Source of the DNA: CAYRUP01 sp964578975 | Lineage (GTDB): Bacteria; Pseudomonadota; Gammaproteobacteria; DSM-16500 | DNA: 24,964 bases | Assembly (NCBI GenBank): GCA_964578975.1 | Contig: CAZOFA010000030.1 | Span: 1 to 24,964, forward strand | Reading direction: 5' to 3' | Shown here: one piece after another, positions 16,734-23,173 of the stretch | How the letters are laid out: every line of letters begins with the position of its first letter | Numbering within the stretch: the first letter of the stretch is position 1 | Position numbers and translations under genes: made by a program | The notes under the pieces: model-generated | Seen by the model: the letters and a program-made list of their open reading frames with translations, nothing else | What the model was told of the DNA's origin: nothing | Databases searched by the model: none

Positions 16734-16768
16734 TACGTCGTCCCGCGTCTTGTCCGCGGGACGACGTA
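16734..16768. repeat. Perfect 14-bp intergenic hairpin
   Basis: Arms 16734-16747 and 16755-16768 are exact inverted copies around a 7-base loop, GC-rich (ACGTCGTCCCGCG type). It lies between the DUF378 gene and the MFS gene, both minus strand. No U-tract follows, so it looks like a short dispersed palindromic element that may block read-through or protect mRNA ends. Confidence 0.7.
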
Positions 16769-16799
16769 TGGCTGTTGAGCTTTGAACCATGCTTAAAAA

Positions 16800-17015
16800 T
16801 TATATGGATGGCAGCTGTTTTTTCTTTTGTGTGACGTGATATATCAAATAAATTGCGCTGATGCCGATGAGAATATAAACAAGACGTCCAAGGAACTTCG
16901 TGCCCAGTATCACTTCAATTAAGTGAAAACTCAGCATGCCATAGAGGCCGTTATCAATACCACCTAACAATAAAAAACAGAGCGCTATCCAACCCATTAA
17001 TCCTAGTTCTTTCAT
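16800..17015 (-). CDS. DUF378 small membrane protein
   Basis: A 71-aa protein with two membrane helices, matching the DUF378 family pattern: WIALCFLLLGGIDNGLYG (about 9-26), then VYILIGISAIYLIYHV (about 46-61), with a basic C-terminal tail. Function unknown. The open frame extends 30 codons further upstream, but that extension runs through the palindromic repeat at 17039-17110 and is not protein-like. AAGGAG about 8 nt before the ATG at 17015 decides the start. Confidence 0.8.
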   Translation of the reverse strand: MKELGLMGWIALCFLLLGGIDNGLYGMLSFHLIEVILGTKFLGRLVYILIGISAIYLIYHVTQKKKQLPSI

Positions 17016-17038
17016 ACTAGCTCTCCTTTTTAGATACT

Positions 17039-17110
17039 CGTCATTGCGAGCGCAGCGAAGCAATCCAGTGGTTATTCCTCCTGGATTGCTTCGCTCTGCT
17101 CGCAATGACG
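17039..17110. repeat. Palindromic intergenic repeat element (CGTCATTGCGAG type)
   Basis: Two 30-base arms, 17039-17068 and 17081-17110, match at 28 of 30 positions as inverted copies around a 12-base loop. It lies between the ankH-like gene and the DUF378 gene. Another copy starts at 24905, and fragments lie at 15422-15446 and about 20826-20837. Elements with this CGTCATTGCGAG...CAATCCAG core are dispersed in many genomes of this kind. It could fold as RNA between the two genes. Confidence 0.85.
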
Positions 17111-17125
17111 GTAGAGTAGCAAATT

Positions 17126-18514
17126 TTAAAACTTAAATCCAAAATTTCTCAATAATTTTAAAAAATTCTGGCCTTCCTCACTCACATCTTCATAACAATA
17201 CGACTTCACATAGTTCTGTAAAATATGCTCATATTCCGGAATCGACAGCGCAGTCAAAATCGCTTCAGCGCGCTCATTATCCAGTGGGGTGCCCTGACCA
17301 CAACTTTGAAAAAGAATCGCGGCGAGAATTTCGGCCTTACAGGCTTTTCTAACTTTGCCTGCCTGCTTAAAATTCTCAATACAAAAATACAACGAACGAT
17401 CTTTATTCCATTCGCGCCATTGACTAAAAAGATTTAATGAAAGATTTTTATATCGCGTGATGTTGTCATTAAAATCTTGGAATTGACTAAATAACAAGAA
17501 AAAAATCGTGGGTATACACGCTTCCACATTCGCCCAAGAACAATTTCCACTGACTTGTGCTGAAATTTTTAATTCAGTGATGGGCTGCATTTCTAAAATG
17601 ATTTGCAAATGCTGATTAATAAATTCATCAGCTTGTTTTTCATAAATGAGTTTTTGAATAAATTCCGCATCGAGCAGATTGGCACGATTCACATGATAAA
17701 CCACAATATTGTCAAACAAACGACTGTCTTCGCGTCGATCGCATTGCACGAGAATGTTGCCGAGTTTAATAAAGGTAATGGCATGTCCTTCATAGCCGAC
17801 CGGAATCACCAGCGGTTCTTGTTGAATTAACGCTTGAATTTGTTTTTGATATTTTTTTATATTGACGCGATATTGCTGATATTTAATCAATTGCCCAGCG
17901 CGCGCAATCGCTTCAATAATAATGTGCATCGCCGGCACATAGCGGCGTAATTTGCGTGCGGCAAAATGATTGGTAAATTGTGCGAGTGAATCTGCAATTA
18001 AACCTAAACTCACTTCAAGAAAAAATCCTTCGAAATCTACTTCGACAAAATTATTTTTTGGATCGATAATGTTTGCCGTGCCGACCAATTCAAACATGTG
18101 TCCCAACGTTTTGGTGTTAATGTAATCTTGTGCAAACACCAAATCCGCACCAAATTTAATTAATAATTTTTTTAATTCATTTTGTTGACGCAACAGTGGC
18201 ATCACCAACACAGGTTGACCTGAGAAATTATACGCATTCGGATTCGCACGATTTTCTAATAACAATTGGCATAATTTTAAATTATTATTTTCCGCCGCCC
18301 AGTGTAATGCGGTGCTGCCCAACATATCTTGTTGATTAGTATCCGCACCATACTGAATTAATAATTTTGCGATTTCATGATTATCCGCAATTGCCGCTTC
18401 AATTAATGGGGTAAAACCATATTCATCAATTTGATTTGCAGGCGTGCCATGCTCGAGTAATGTTTTTATTGAGTCGATTTGTTCTTCTAGAATGGCATCA
18501 GCAAGTGACTGCAT
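17126..18514 (-). CDS. ankH: AnkH-like ankyrin-repeat effector with papain-like (permuted) domain
   Basis: A 462-aa protein with four N-terminal ankyrin repeats (about 1-29, 30-60, 61-93, 94-125; for example DEYGFTPLIEAA and GSTALHWAAENNN), then a helical and mixed domain. The second domain has VGYEGHAITFIKLGN (His244), QCDRRED (Asp259) and later SGNCSWANVEA (Cys325), an arrangement compatible with a circularly permuted papain-like site. Ankyrins plus a cysteine-protease-like domain at about 465 aa is what I recall for the Legionella core Dot/Icm effector AnkH; that assignment is from memory and unchecked. If right, it acts in the host cell. The ATG is 1 base from a MITE, and the nearest GAGG, supplied by the MITE, is 11 nt away. 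Confidence 0.72.
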   Translation of the reverse strand: MQSLADAILEEQIDSIKTLLEHGTPANQIDEYGFTPLIEAAIADNHEIAKLLIQYGADTNQQDMLGSTALHWAAENNNLKLCQLLLENRANPNAYNFSGQPVLVMPLLRQQNELKKLLIKFGADLVFAQDYINTKTLGHMFELVGTANIIDPKNNFVEVDFEGFFLEVSLGLIADSLAQFTNHFAARKLRRYVPAMHIIIEAIARAGQLIKYQQYRVNIKKYQKQIQALIQQEPLVIPVGYEGHAITFIKLGNILVQCDRREDSRLFDNIVVYHVNRANLLDAEFIQKLIYEKQADEFINQHLQIILEMQPITELKISAQVSGNCSWANVEACIPTIFFLLFSQFQDFNDNITRYKNLSLNLFSQWREWNKDRSLYFCIENFKQAGKVRKACKAEILAAILFQSCGQGTPLDNERAEAILTALSIPEYEHILQNYVKSYCYEDVSEEGQNFLKLLRNFGFKF

Positions 18515-18515
18515 A

Positions 18516-18679
18516 TAGGGCGTGTCCTCATTTCATTTGTGCCGTTTAAAATGCGATAAATCGGCCAAAATGCGCGAAAATTTTCGTTAAATAGCGGTGC
18601 TATTCGCCTCAAATTTTCGCACATTTTGTCTCGATTTCCCACATTTTAAACGGCACAAATGAAATGAGGACACGCCCTA
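18516..18679. mobile_element. 164-bp fold-back MITE with 38-bp perfect terminal inverted repeats
   Basis: Bases 18516-18553 and 18642-18679 are exact 38-nt inverted copies starting TAGGGCGTGTCCTC. The interior is also largely self-complementary down to a tiny central hairpin (ATAGC-GGT-GCTAT, about 18591-18603), so the whole element folds back. It encodes no protein. The terminal TA on both sides fits a TA target duplication (element proper 18518-18677), as made by IS630/Tc1-type and some IS5-type transposases; no matching transposase is in the window. It sits directly between the 169-aa gene and ankH. Confidence 0.88.
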
Positions 18680-19186
18680 ATACGGCCGCATTTTAGGATT
18701 AAAACGAGGAGTATTTTTGTGACGTAATTCATAACGATTTTCCAATTCATTACGTCGTGCTTCATTGATATCTGCCTCGTTCACGTTCGGTAGAGGTGAA
18801 ATTTGTTTGTCGACGCCACTAAATTGCGCTTTATCACTGATCGGATGTTTTTTATAAGGTGATCGACCACCTTTTCCGCCATAGCCAATGCCGACATCAT
18901 AGCGCGAGGTTAAACTACTACGTCCTTCTTTAAATAATTTTCGTTCTTTGCGGGTTTGTTTTTGTTTATCAATGTACGCTTTGTGAAGATCTTTATGAAT
19001 GGCTAATAAGCGATTGATTTCGGAGAGCGGTAATGCATCATCGCGCGGCGCGATGGACATGGCATCTTTATAACGAAAGCGTATCTCACCGGCAACACCA
19101 CCCTGGCCACTTTCGCCTTCACTGCCTTGCCCACCTTCCTCGTCTTCTAGATTTTTTTTACTTTCATCATCATCTTTCATAGGCAT
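18677..19186 (-). CDS. Charged 169-aa protein, stop codon supplied by the MITE
   Basis: I do not recognise a family. The first 30 residues are acidic and Gly/Ser-rich (KDDDESKKNLEDEEGGQG), then a Lys/Arg-rich middle (KQTRKERKLFKEG), a Gly-rich patch (GIGYGGKGG) and a basic tail ending RFNPKMRPY. It is probably largely disordered; no signal peptide or membrane segment. The TAG stop is formed by the end of the MITE, so the original C-terminus may have been longer; with the MITE and one TA removed, the frame continues into ankH. Weak GAAGAAA Shine-Dalgarno; an ATG two codons later is an alternative start. Confidence 0.6.
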   Translation of the reverse strand: MPMKDDDESKKNLEDEEGGQGSEGESGQGGVAGEIRFRYKDAMSIAPRDDALPLSEINRLLAIHKDLHKAYIDKQKQTRKERKLFKEGRSSLTSRYDVGIGYGGKGGRSPYKKHPISDKAQFSGVDKQISPLPNVNEADINEARRNELENRYELRHKNTPRFNPKMRPY

Positions 19187-19280
19187 CGAATTTCTTCATC
19201 AATTGTCATATTTTAAGTATAACAAGTCTTATGAAGAAATTTCTATGTGATAATCAGAAGCTGGTATCGGGTATTTTGAA

Positions 19281-20003
19281 TCAAGGTCCCGGTTTACTAT
19301 TCTTTCTTTCATGAGTAGGATTTGCAATTGTCTTCGTAGGTTGCGGTTGTGGATTCCCAGCCAAAAATGCAGGTGATGGAGAAGCTGTCAGTGCACCAGT
19401 TGAGGCTTCTAAGGAAGATACGCGCACATGCAAATCGCGTCTTGGTTGCGCAGGTGAACTTTTTTGGTCTTTCTCCAGTTTCGCTAATTGCTTCGCTAAT
19501 CTTATAAATGATTCTGGTCCATCAGGATCTGCTGCAATTGTCTTAGCCGCGTCAGCTGTTAAAGGCAAACAACCACGTGCTAATAAACTCGGTGTAATTT
19601 CTTTAATTGCACCCGTTTGATCACCTGTACCGATGACCTCACGTAACCTAAAAGAATGAATATTCGTTTCAGGAAAAGTTGTCAGCAGAGGAACAATCGT
19701 TGCAATATTCTGGCCACTAAAACCAGCATTAAATTCACAGGTTAATATTGCCTCTGAAATGATAAAACCTTTTTGTTGTTCTTGTATTTGCTTTATCATC
19801 TCTGCTCTTAGTCTGGTTATTTCCCCTTCACCACCTTCTGGTTTGACTTCAATTACAATAACGTCATTCGCAAGTGGTTTTAAAGCATTTGCTTTCTGTC
19901 TTGCTACGATTTTTTTATCATGAACAACAACAAATCCGAGAGATTTTGTAGGCTTTATCGAACGATTTTTTGTCCCTGGTGAAGGCGAACCTGGTGTTAA
20001 CAT
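19281..20003 (-). CDS. Unknown 240-aa protein with Pro/Ser-rich tail
   Basis: No family recognised. The N-terminus (about 1-20) is Pro/Ser/Lys-rich, followed by a compact region from KSLGFVVVHDKKIVARQ (about 20-36) through VIVIEVKPEGGEG and alternating strands and helices to about 180 (including FNAGFSGQNIATIVPLLTTF). The last 60 residues are low-complexity Pro/Ser/Thr/Lys, likely disordered. No signal or membrane segment. GAGG lies about 8-9 nt before the ATG. It is the first gene of the minus-strand run toward ankH and is divergent from the Pro-rich Cys-tail gene, sharing a regulatory gap with a CRP-type palindrome. Effector-like architecture, function unknown. Confidence 0.7.
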   Translation of the reverse strand: MLTPGSPSPGTKNRSIKPTKSLGFVVVHDKKIVARQKANALKPLANDVIVIEVKPEGGEGEITRLRAEMIKQIQEQQKGFIISEAILTCEFNAGFSGQNIATIVPLLTTFPETNIHSFRLREVIGTGDQTGAIKEITPSLLARGCLPLTADAAKTIAADPDGPESFIRLAKQLAKLEKDQKSSPAQPRRDLHVRVSSLEASTGALTASPSPAFLAGNPQPQPTKTIANPTHERKNSKPGP

Positions 20004-20055
20004 ATTTTTTCCTCGTTAGCGCGTATATTTTAAACATTTATTATTTATTAATTCA

Positions 20056-20061
20056 ATTATA
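20056..20061 (-). promoter_or_regulatory. Consensus -10 box of the 240-aa gene
   Basis: A perfect TATAAT on the minus strand, 53 bp before the ATG at 20003. No good -35 hexamer is found at 16-18 bp, which fits an activator-dependent promoter; the CRP-type palindrome is centred about 78 bp upstream of the predicted start. Confidence 0.4.
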
Positions 20062-20119
20062 GTACATTATTGTTCATAAAGAAAACATCAACGGGTTATC
20101 CTGATAATAATTAACATAA

Positions 20120-20135
20120 TGTGATATTAATCACA
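20120..20135. promoter_or_regulatory. CRP-type binding site (TGTGA-N6-TCACA)
   Basis: The sequence is TGTGA, six bases (TATTAA), TCACA, an exact match to the core CRP/Vfr consensus; flanking A and T extend the symmetry to 18 bp (20119-20136). It is in the 218-bp gap between the divergent 240-aa and Pro-rich genes. Which gene it controls is not clear. Confidence 0.6.
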
Positions 20136-20221
20136 TAGTTGAAATGTAATAAAAATCACGTTGTGCAAGGAGGGCAATTAAGGCAACATACTGATTTTGT
20201 TTATGATTGGAGTACAAGATT

Positions 20222-20797
20222 ATGGAACAAGGACCTTATATAGATGACGATGGTTTTGTTGTTTTACCAAAAGATTCTCAATCGCCGGTGTCAAAATCGA
20301 AGGAAACGCCTACGGCATCAATAGTGGTAACAACACCTCGTCAAGCAGAAAAAGAATTATTATCGTCCGACGCAAAGAAAGATGACGAACTTGCAGCAAC
20401 GACTCAACCAACTGATGACATCCCAAAAAAACTAGAGGTTTCGGTATCTCCACCACCAGCACCTGAATCAGCTCAACCAATACCATCATCTCAAACACCA
20501 AAAGCTGAGGGTTCAAAAACACCGCCGTTGTCTCCGAAACTGTCAATGCAACCTGAACATAGACCACCACCTCCAATTTTGTCGCCTGCACATGGTTCTT
20601 CACTGAATGAATTATCAACTGTAGCACTTGAGACACAGGCCGCCGCAGTAGGATCACCGGCGCCTAGCATTAGAACAACGAGATCATCGACATTTTCTAC
20701 CTTCACGCGCTGCTTGACGCAATGTTTTGAAGCATTGTTTGCACGTTTATGTTGTTGCTGTCCGCATGATGATGTCAAAAAATTAAAACGTCCGTGA
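20222..20797 (+). CDS. Pro-rich disordered protein with Cys-cluster tail, candidate effector
   Basis: A 191-aa protein with no recognised family. It starts with an acidic-hydrophobic motif (PYIDDDGFVVLPKD, 5-18) and continues as a long Pro/Ser/Thr/Glu-rich disordered region with repeated PPP runs (about 75-125). It ends with an amphipathic hydrophobic helix followed by four cysteines (C164, C168 and C177-180, as CLTQCFEALFARLCCCC) and a basic tail KKLKRP. This end resembles eukaryotic S-acylation sites, so membrane attachment in a host is possible but inferred. An upstream in-frame TTG (20207) exists; GGAG about 9 nt before the ATG favours 20222. Divergent from the 240-aa gene, with a CRP-type site between. 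Confidence 0.68.
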   Translation: MEQGPYIDDDGFVVLPKDSQSPVSKSKETPTASIVVTTPRQAEKELLSSDAKKDDELAATTQPTDDIPKKLEVSVSPPPAPESAQPIPSSQTPKAEGSKTPPLSPKLSMQPEHRPPPPILSPAHGSSLNELSTVALETQAAAVGSPAPSIRTTRSSTFSTFTRCLTQCFEALFARLCCCCPHDDVKKLKRP

Positions 20798-20812
20798 TAA
20801 ATTTCTTGTAAT

Positions 20813-20850
20813 CGTTCACGGGGCTCCTCGCAATGACGACTCCGTGAACG
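20813..20850. terminator. Hairpin between convergent genes, with repeat remnant in its loop
   Basis: A 9-bp perfect stem, CGTTCACGG with CCGTGAACG (20813-20821 / 20842-20850), lies between two converging genes. The 20-base loop contains CTCGCAATGACG, the end of the CGTCATTGCGAG repeat. Weak T-run after it; probably a bidirectional barrier built from an old repeat. Confidence 0.4.
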
Positions 20851-20861
20851 TTTACTGATTA

Positions 20862-21812
20862 CTATAACGTAGCACGAATTTTGGGGCCGCTCGAATACGG
20901 CAACGGCTCACGCTGCGCATGTATTACAATGCTGACATCGACGATTGATTTAAAGTCATCTGCTGTTAAAAGTTTATTGAAATGTTTCAAAATAAATTCT
21001 TTATTAGACGCAAAAGCCCTCGAAAATAAGAAAAATGTTGCAGGGTCAGCCTTCAATAACTGATTAACAAACTCCTCAACACAATGTTTATAACGCTGTT
21101 CAATATTCCCTTTATGCAAATGTATTAAAAAGTCTGCAATGGGTTTTGCAAATTCTGGATGTTCAAAAATCATGGCAACATTTTTTACTGAGTCAAGTTT
21201 TGTTTGAGAATTTTTATAAAGATTTTCATTTTCTTGTTTCAACCAATCGATTGCTTCACAAACTGGTAGAAGATATTCGTAACCTTTTGGTTTAATGGCT
21301 TCACAAAAATCAGCATTTAGCGCGGTTGGTGTGAAAGTTTTATCAACTATGCTTTTTACGATATGTACTAACGCATCAGGATGCTGCTCAAGCAACGTCG
21401 TTGTGTCGTAAAAACTTGCATTTGGCAAGTCTTTCAAGGCTTGCTTAATACGTCTCACATACTCTGCTAATATTGGACGACTGGCGATTCTATTAAAAAC
21501 GGTATCATTGCAATCTGAATATGAGATTAAGGGCGCCATTTTATGATAAAGATACTCACAAGCAAAGGTCACTTCAGGCGTATTTTTTAAATATTTTAAT
21601 TCAAATAATTTAAAAGCCAACCATTGTAATTGCGTATTATTGAGAGTAAATATTGGGCCTAATTTATCATGAACCTTCTGTAAATCCTGTATAAATGGAT
21701 GAATAGGACCTTGAGGATTTGTCTTATAAAATTTATTTAGACAATCTGCTATCTCTTTTTGAGAAATCAGTATTTGAGATGATTCTGATCGGAAAAGATT
21801 CTGAGCACGCAT
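20862..21812 (-). CDS. Unknown helical 316-aa protein, candidate effector
   Basis: No family recognised. It is almost entirely alpha-helical by residue pattern, soluble, rich in Leu/Lys/Phe/Asn and without signal peptide or membrane segment. It starts MRAQNLFRSESSQ and ends KIRATL. The pattern of many 20-30-residue amphipathic helices suggests a helical-repeat scaffold. AAGGAT lies about 11 nt before the ATG. It is 72 bp downstream of the 406-aa J-protein paralogue and is likely the third gene of that transcription unit. By eye it is not clearly homologous to the two upstream paralogues. Confidence 0.7.
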   Translation of the reverse strand: MRAQNLFRSESSQILISQKEIADCLNKFYKTNPQGPIHPFIQDLQKVHDKLGPIFTLNNTQLQWLAFKLFELKYLKNTPEVTFACEYLYHKMAPLISYSDCNDTVFNRIASRPILAEYVRRIKQALKDLPNASFYDTTTLLEQHPDALVHIVKSIVDKTFTPTALNADFCEAIKPKGYEYLLPVCEAIDWLKQENENLYKNSQTKLDSVKNVAMIFEHPEFAKPIADFLIHLHKGNIEQRYKHCVEEFVNQLLKADPATFFLFSRAFASNKEFILKHFNKLLTADDFKSIVDVSIVIHAQREPLPYSSGPKIRATL

Positions 21813-21884
21813 TTTTGAATATCCTTATTTTAATTAAAAATTCGCGAAATTCTGCTCGAAAATTTAAACAAAGGCAAGTAATAC

Positions 21885-23105
21885 TTAGCGCGGTTGCATA
21901 GCAGGTGCAGCGACAATATCGACGAGATTATATTCACCATCTTCTTGAATGCTAAATTCAGGAGGAGTTTCTGGAACAGGTGTCGGAGGAATCTCTGGAA
22001 CAGAAGTTGGTGAAAAATGACATGCTTTTGTGAATGCGAGCTTTAATGCGTTATAAAACGGTTCCGTGTGATACATATCAATTTGTTTCTGCACCTCAGA
22101 CTTATTTTGTCCTTTCAACATAATGTCATAGAGTTCATTTTCATTAAAAGCCTCGATAAATTGAATACTTTTTTGATGATCTAAAGAATGTAAATTGGCA
22201 ACCTCACTATCTTGTTTAAACAAATCAATGAAATGATTAAAACAGGTAAAACGTTTTTTATCTAAATGAGATTTAAGAAAAAAAGGTATTTTGTAGGGTG
22301 GAACGTTTGTAATGTCAAGTTGATTAAGAAGGGCGTTTAAGTTAACCCGATTATTGACAATATCGGAGTGCCACTTGGGATGTAGAGAGGCTAATAATTC
22401 TTTCCATGCGTTATAATAGGGAGTGCTCTCGGAAGATGAAAATAAAGTGGGTGAATAGTTTGCCGTGGACTGCTCTGCAATATCTTCCAACACTCTTCCT
22501 AACCGATATCCATCCGTAATTTTATTTTTTATTTTTTCACCTAAAAAATTTAATAAAGTCATACGAAACAGGCGAGTATTTTCAAAATTAAGTAATTTTC
22601 CTAATCGATCGGGATCACATAACCATGCATCCCCCGCATATTTGAAAAGCGTTTGATATTTTTCTACGAGACAAGCATCGTCATTTTCTTTCGCTTCTGA
22701 TTTTTTAGAGGAAGAAAATGCTTTTGTCATTTCAATTAAAGCGCTCGGTTTCACCTGACTATTAAACTGATGACCGAGATGTTTCAAAATGGATTCCCAA
22801 TAGGCGACGGGTATTCCATTTAAAAATTGCCCGAGACGAGAGAGATGATAAAAAGTGTTAAATTGCTTTAACCACATTGCATTAAATTTTGTGAAGAGTG
22901 GGTAAGCGGCGTCATCTTGAATGCAATCAAAAATTTTTTTAATTTGTTCACTCGATTTAATGTATAACTGCAAATTTTGAATATTTTCTTCAACATACGC
23001 TATTGACGCTTTTACGCCTTCTTTTGCACGCTTACTTTGAAGTGTTGTGATAAATGTTTCATATTTAAAGTTGAAATCAAGCGATTTATAGCGCTGACGA
23101 TGCAT
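21885..23105 (-). CDS. Paralogue of the J-domain protein lacking the J domain (406 aa)
   Basis: Residues from about 12 to 370 align throughout with residues about 95-450 of the neighbouring 563-aa protein; shared blocks include FVEENIxNLQ, IFDxxQDxAAY, KYQTLF, LGK(L/F)LNF and the block DGYxLGRxLEDIAEQS. The J domain of the neighbour is missing. The protein is soluble and helical. Its C-terminus has a tandem Pro repeat (VPEIPPTPVPETPP) and ends with an acidic-aromatic motif, QEDGEYNLVDI. The family is unknown to me. AAAGGAA is about 8 nt before the ATG. It lies 68 bp after the 563-aa gene, with a hairpin in between. It arose by tandem duplication with loss or gain of the J domain; role unknown. 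Confidence 0.75.
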   Translation of the reverse strand: MHRQRYKSLDFNFKYETFITTLQSKRAKEGVKASIAYVEENIQNLQLYIKSSEQIKKIFDCIQDDAAYPLFTKFNAMWLKQFNTFYHLSRLGQFLNGIPVAYWESILKHLGHQFNSQVKPSALIEMTKAFSSSKKSEAKENDDACLVEKYQTLFKYAGDAWLCDPDRLGKLLNFENTRLFRMTLLNFLGEKIKNKITDGYRLGRVLEDIAEQSTANYSPTLFSSSESTPYYNAWKELLASLHPKWHSDIVNNRVNLNALLNQLDITNVPPYKIPFFLKSHLDKKRFTCFNHFIDLFKQDSEVANLHSLDHQKSIQFIEAFNENELYDIMLKGQNKSEVQKQIDMYHTEPFYNALKLAFTKACHFSPTSVPEIPPTPVPETPPEFSIQEDGEYNLVDIVAAPAMQPR

Positions 23106-23144
23106 ATAATATTCCTTTTAATGATGACACAAGCCATTAAACAG

Positions 23145-23171
23145 TTGTCATCCTGAAGTGAAGGATGACAA
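23145..23171. repeat. Small palindromic element between the two paralogues
   Basis: A 10-bp perfect stem, TTGTCATCCT with AGGATGACAA (23145-23154 / 23162-23171), and a 7-base loop lie between the stop of the 563-aa gene and the start of the 406-aa gene. No U-tract follows. It could partly uncouple expression of the two, or just be a dispersed short repeat. Confidence 0.55.
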
Positions 23172-23173
23172 TG

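Noticed and set aside
20167..20173. Strong AAGGAGG before the Pro-rich gene
   Set aside because: No ATG, GTG or TTG opens a sensible frame within 5-12 bases; the gene start at 20222 is too far away. It may be a remnant or part of a longer leader.
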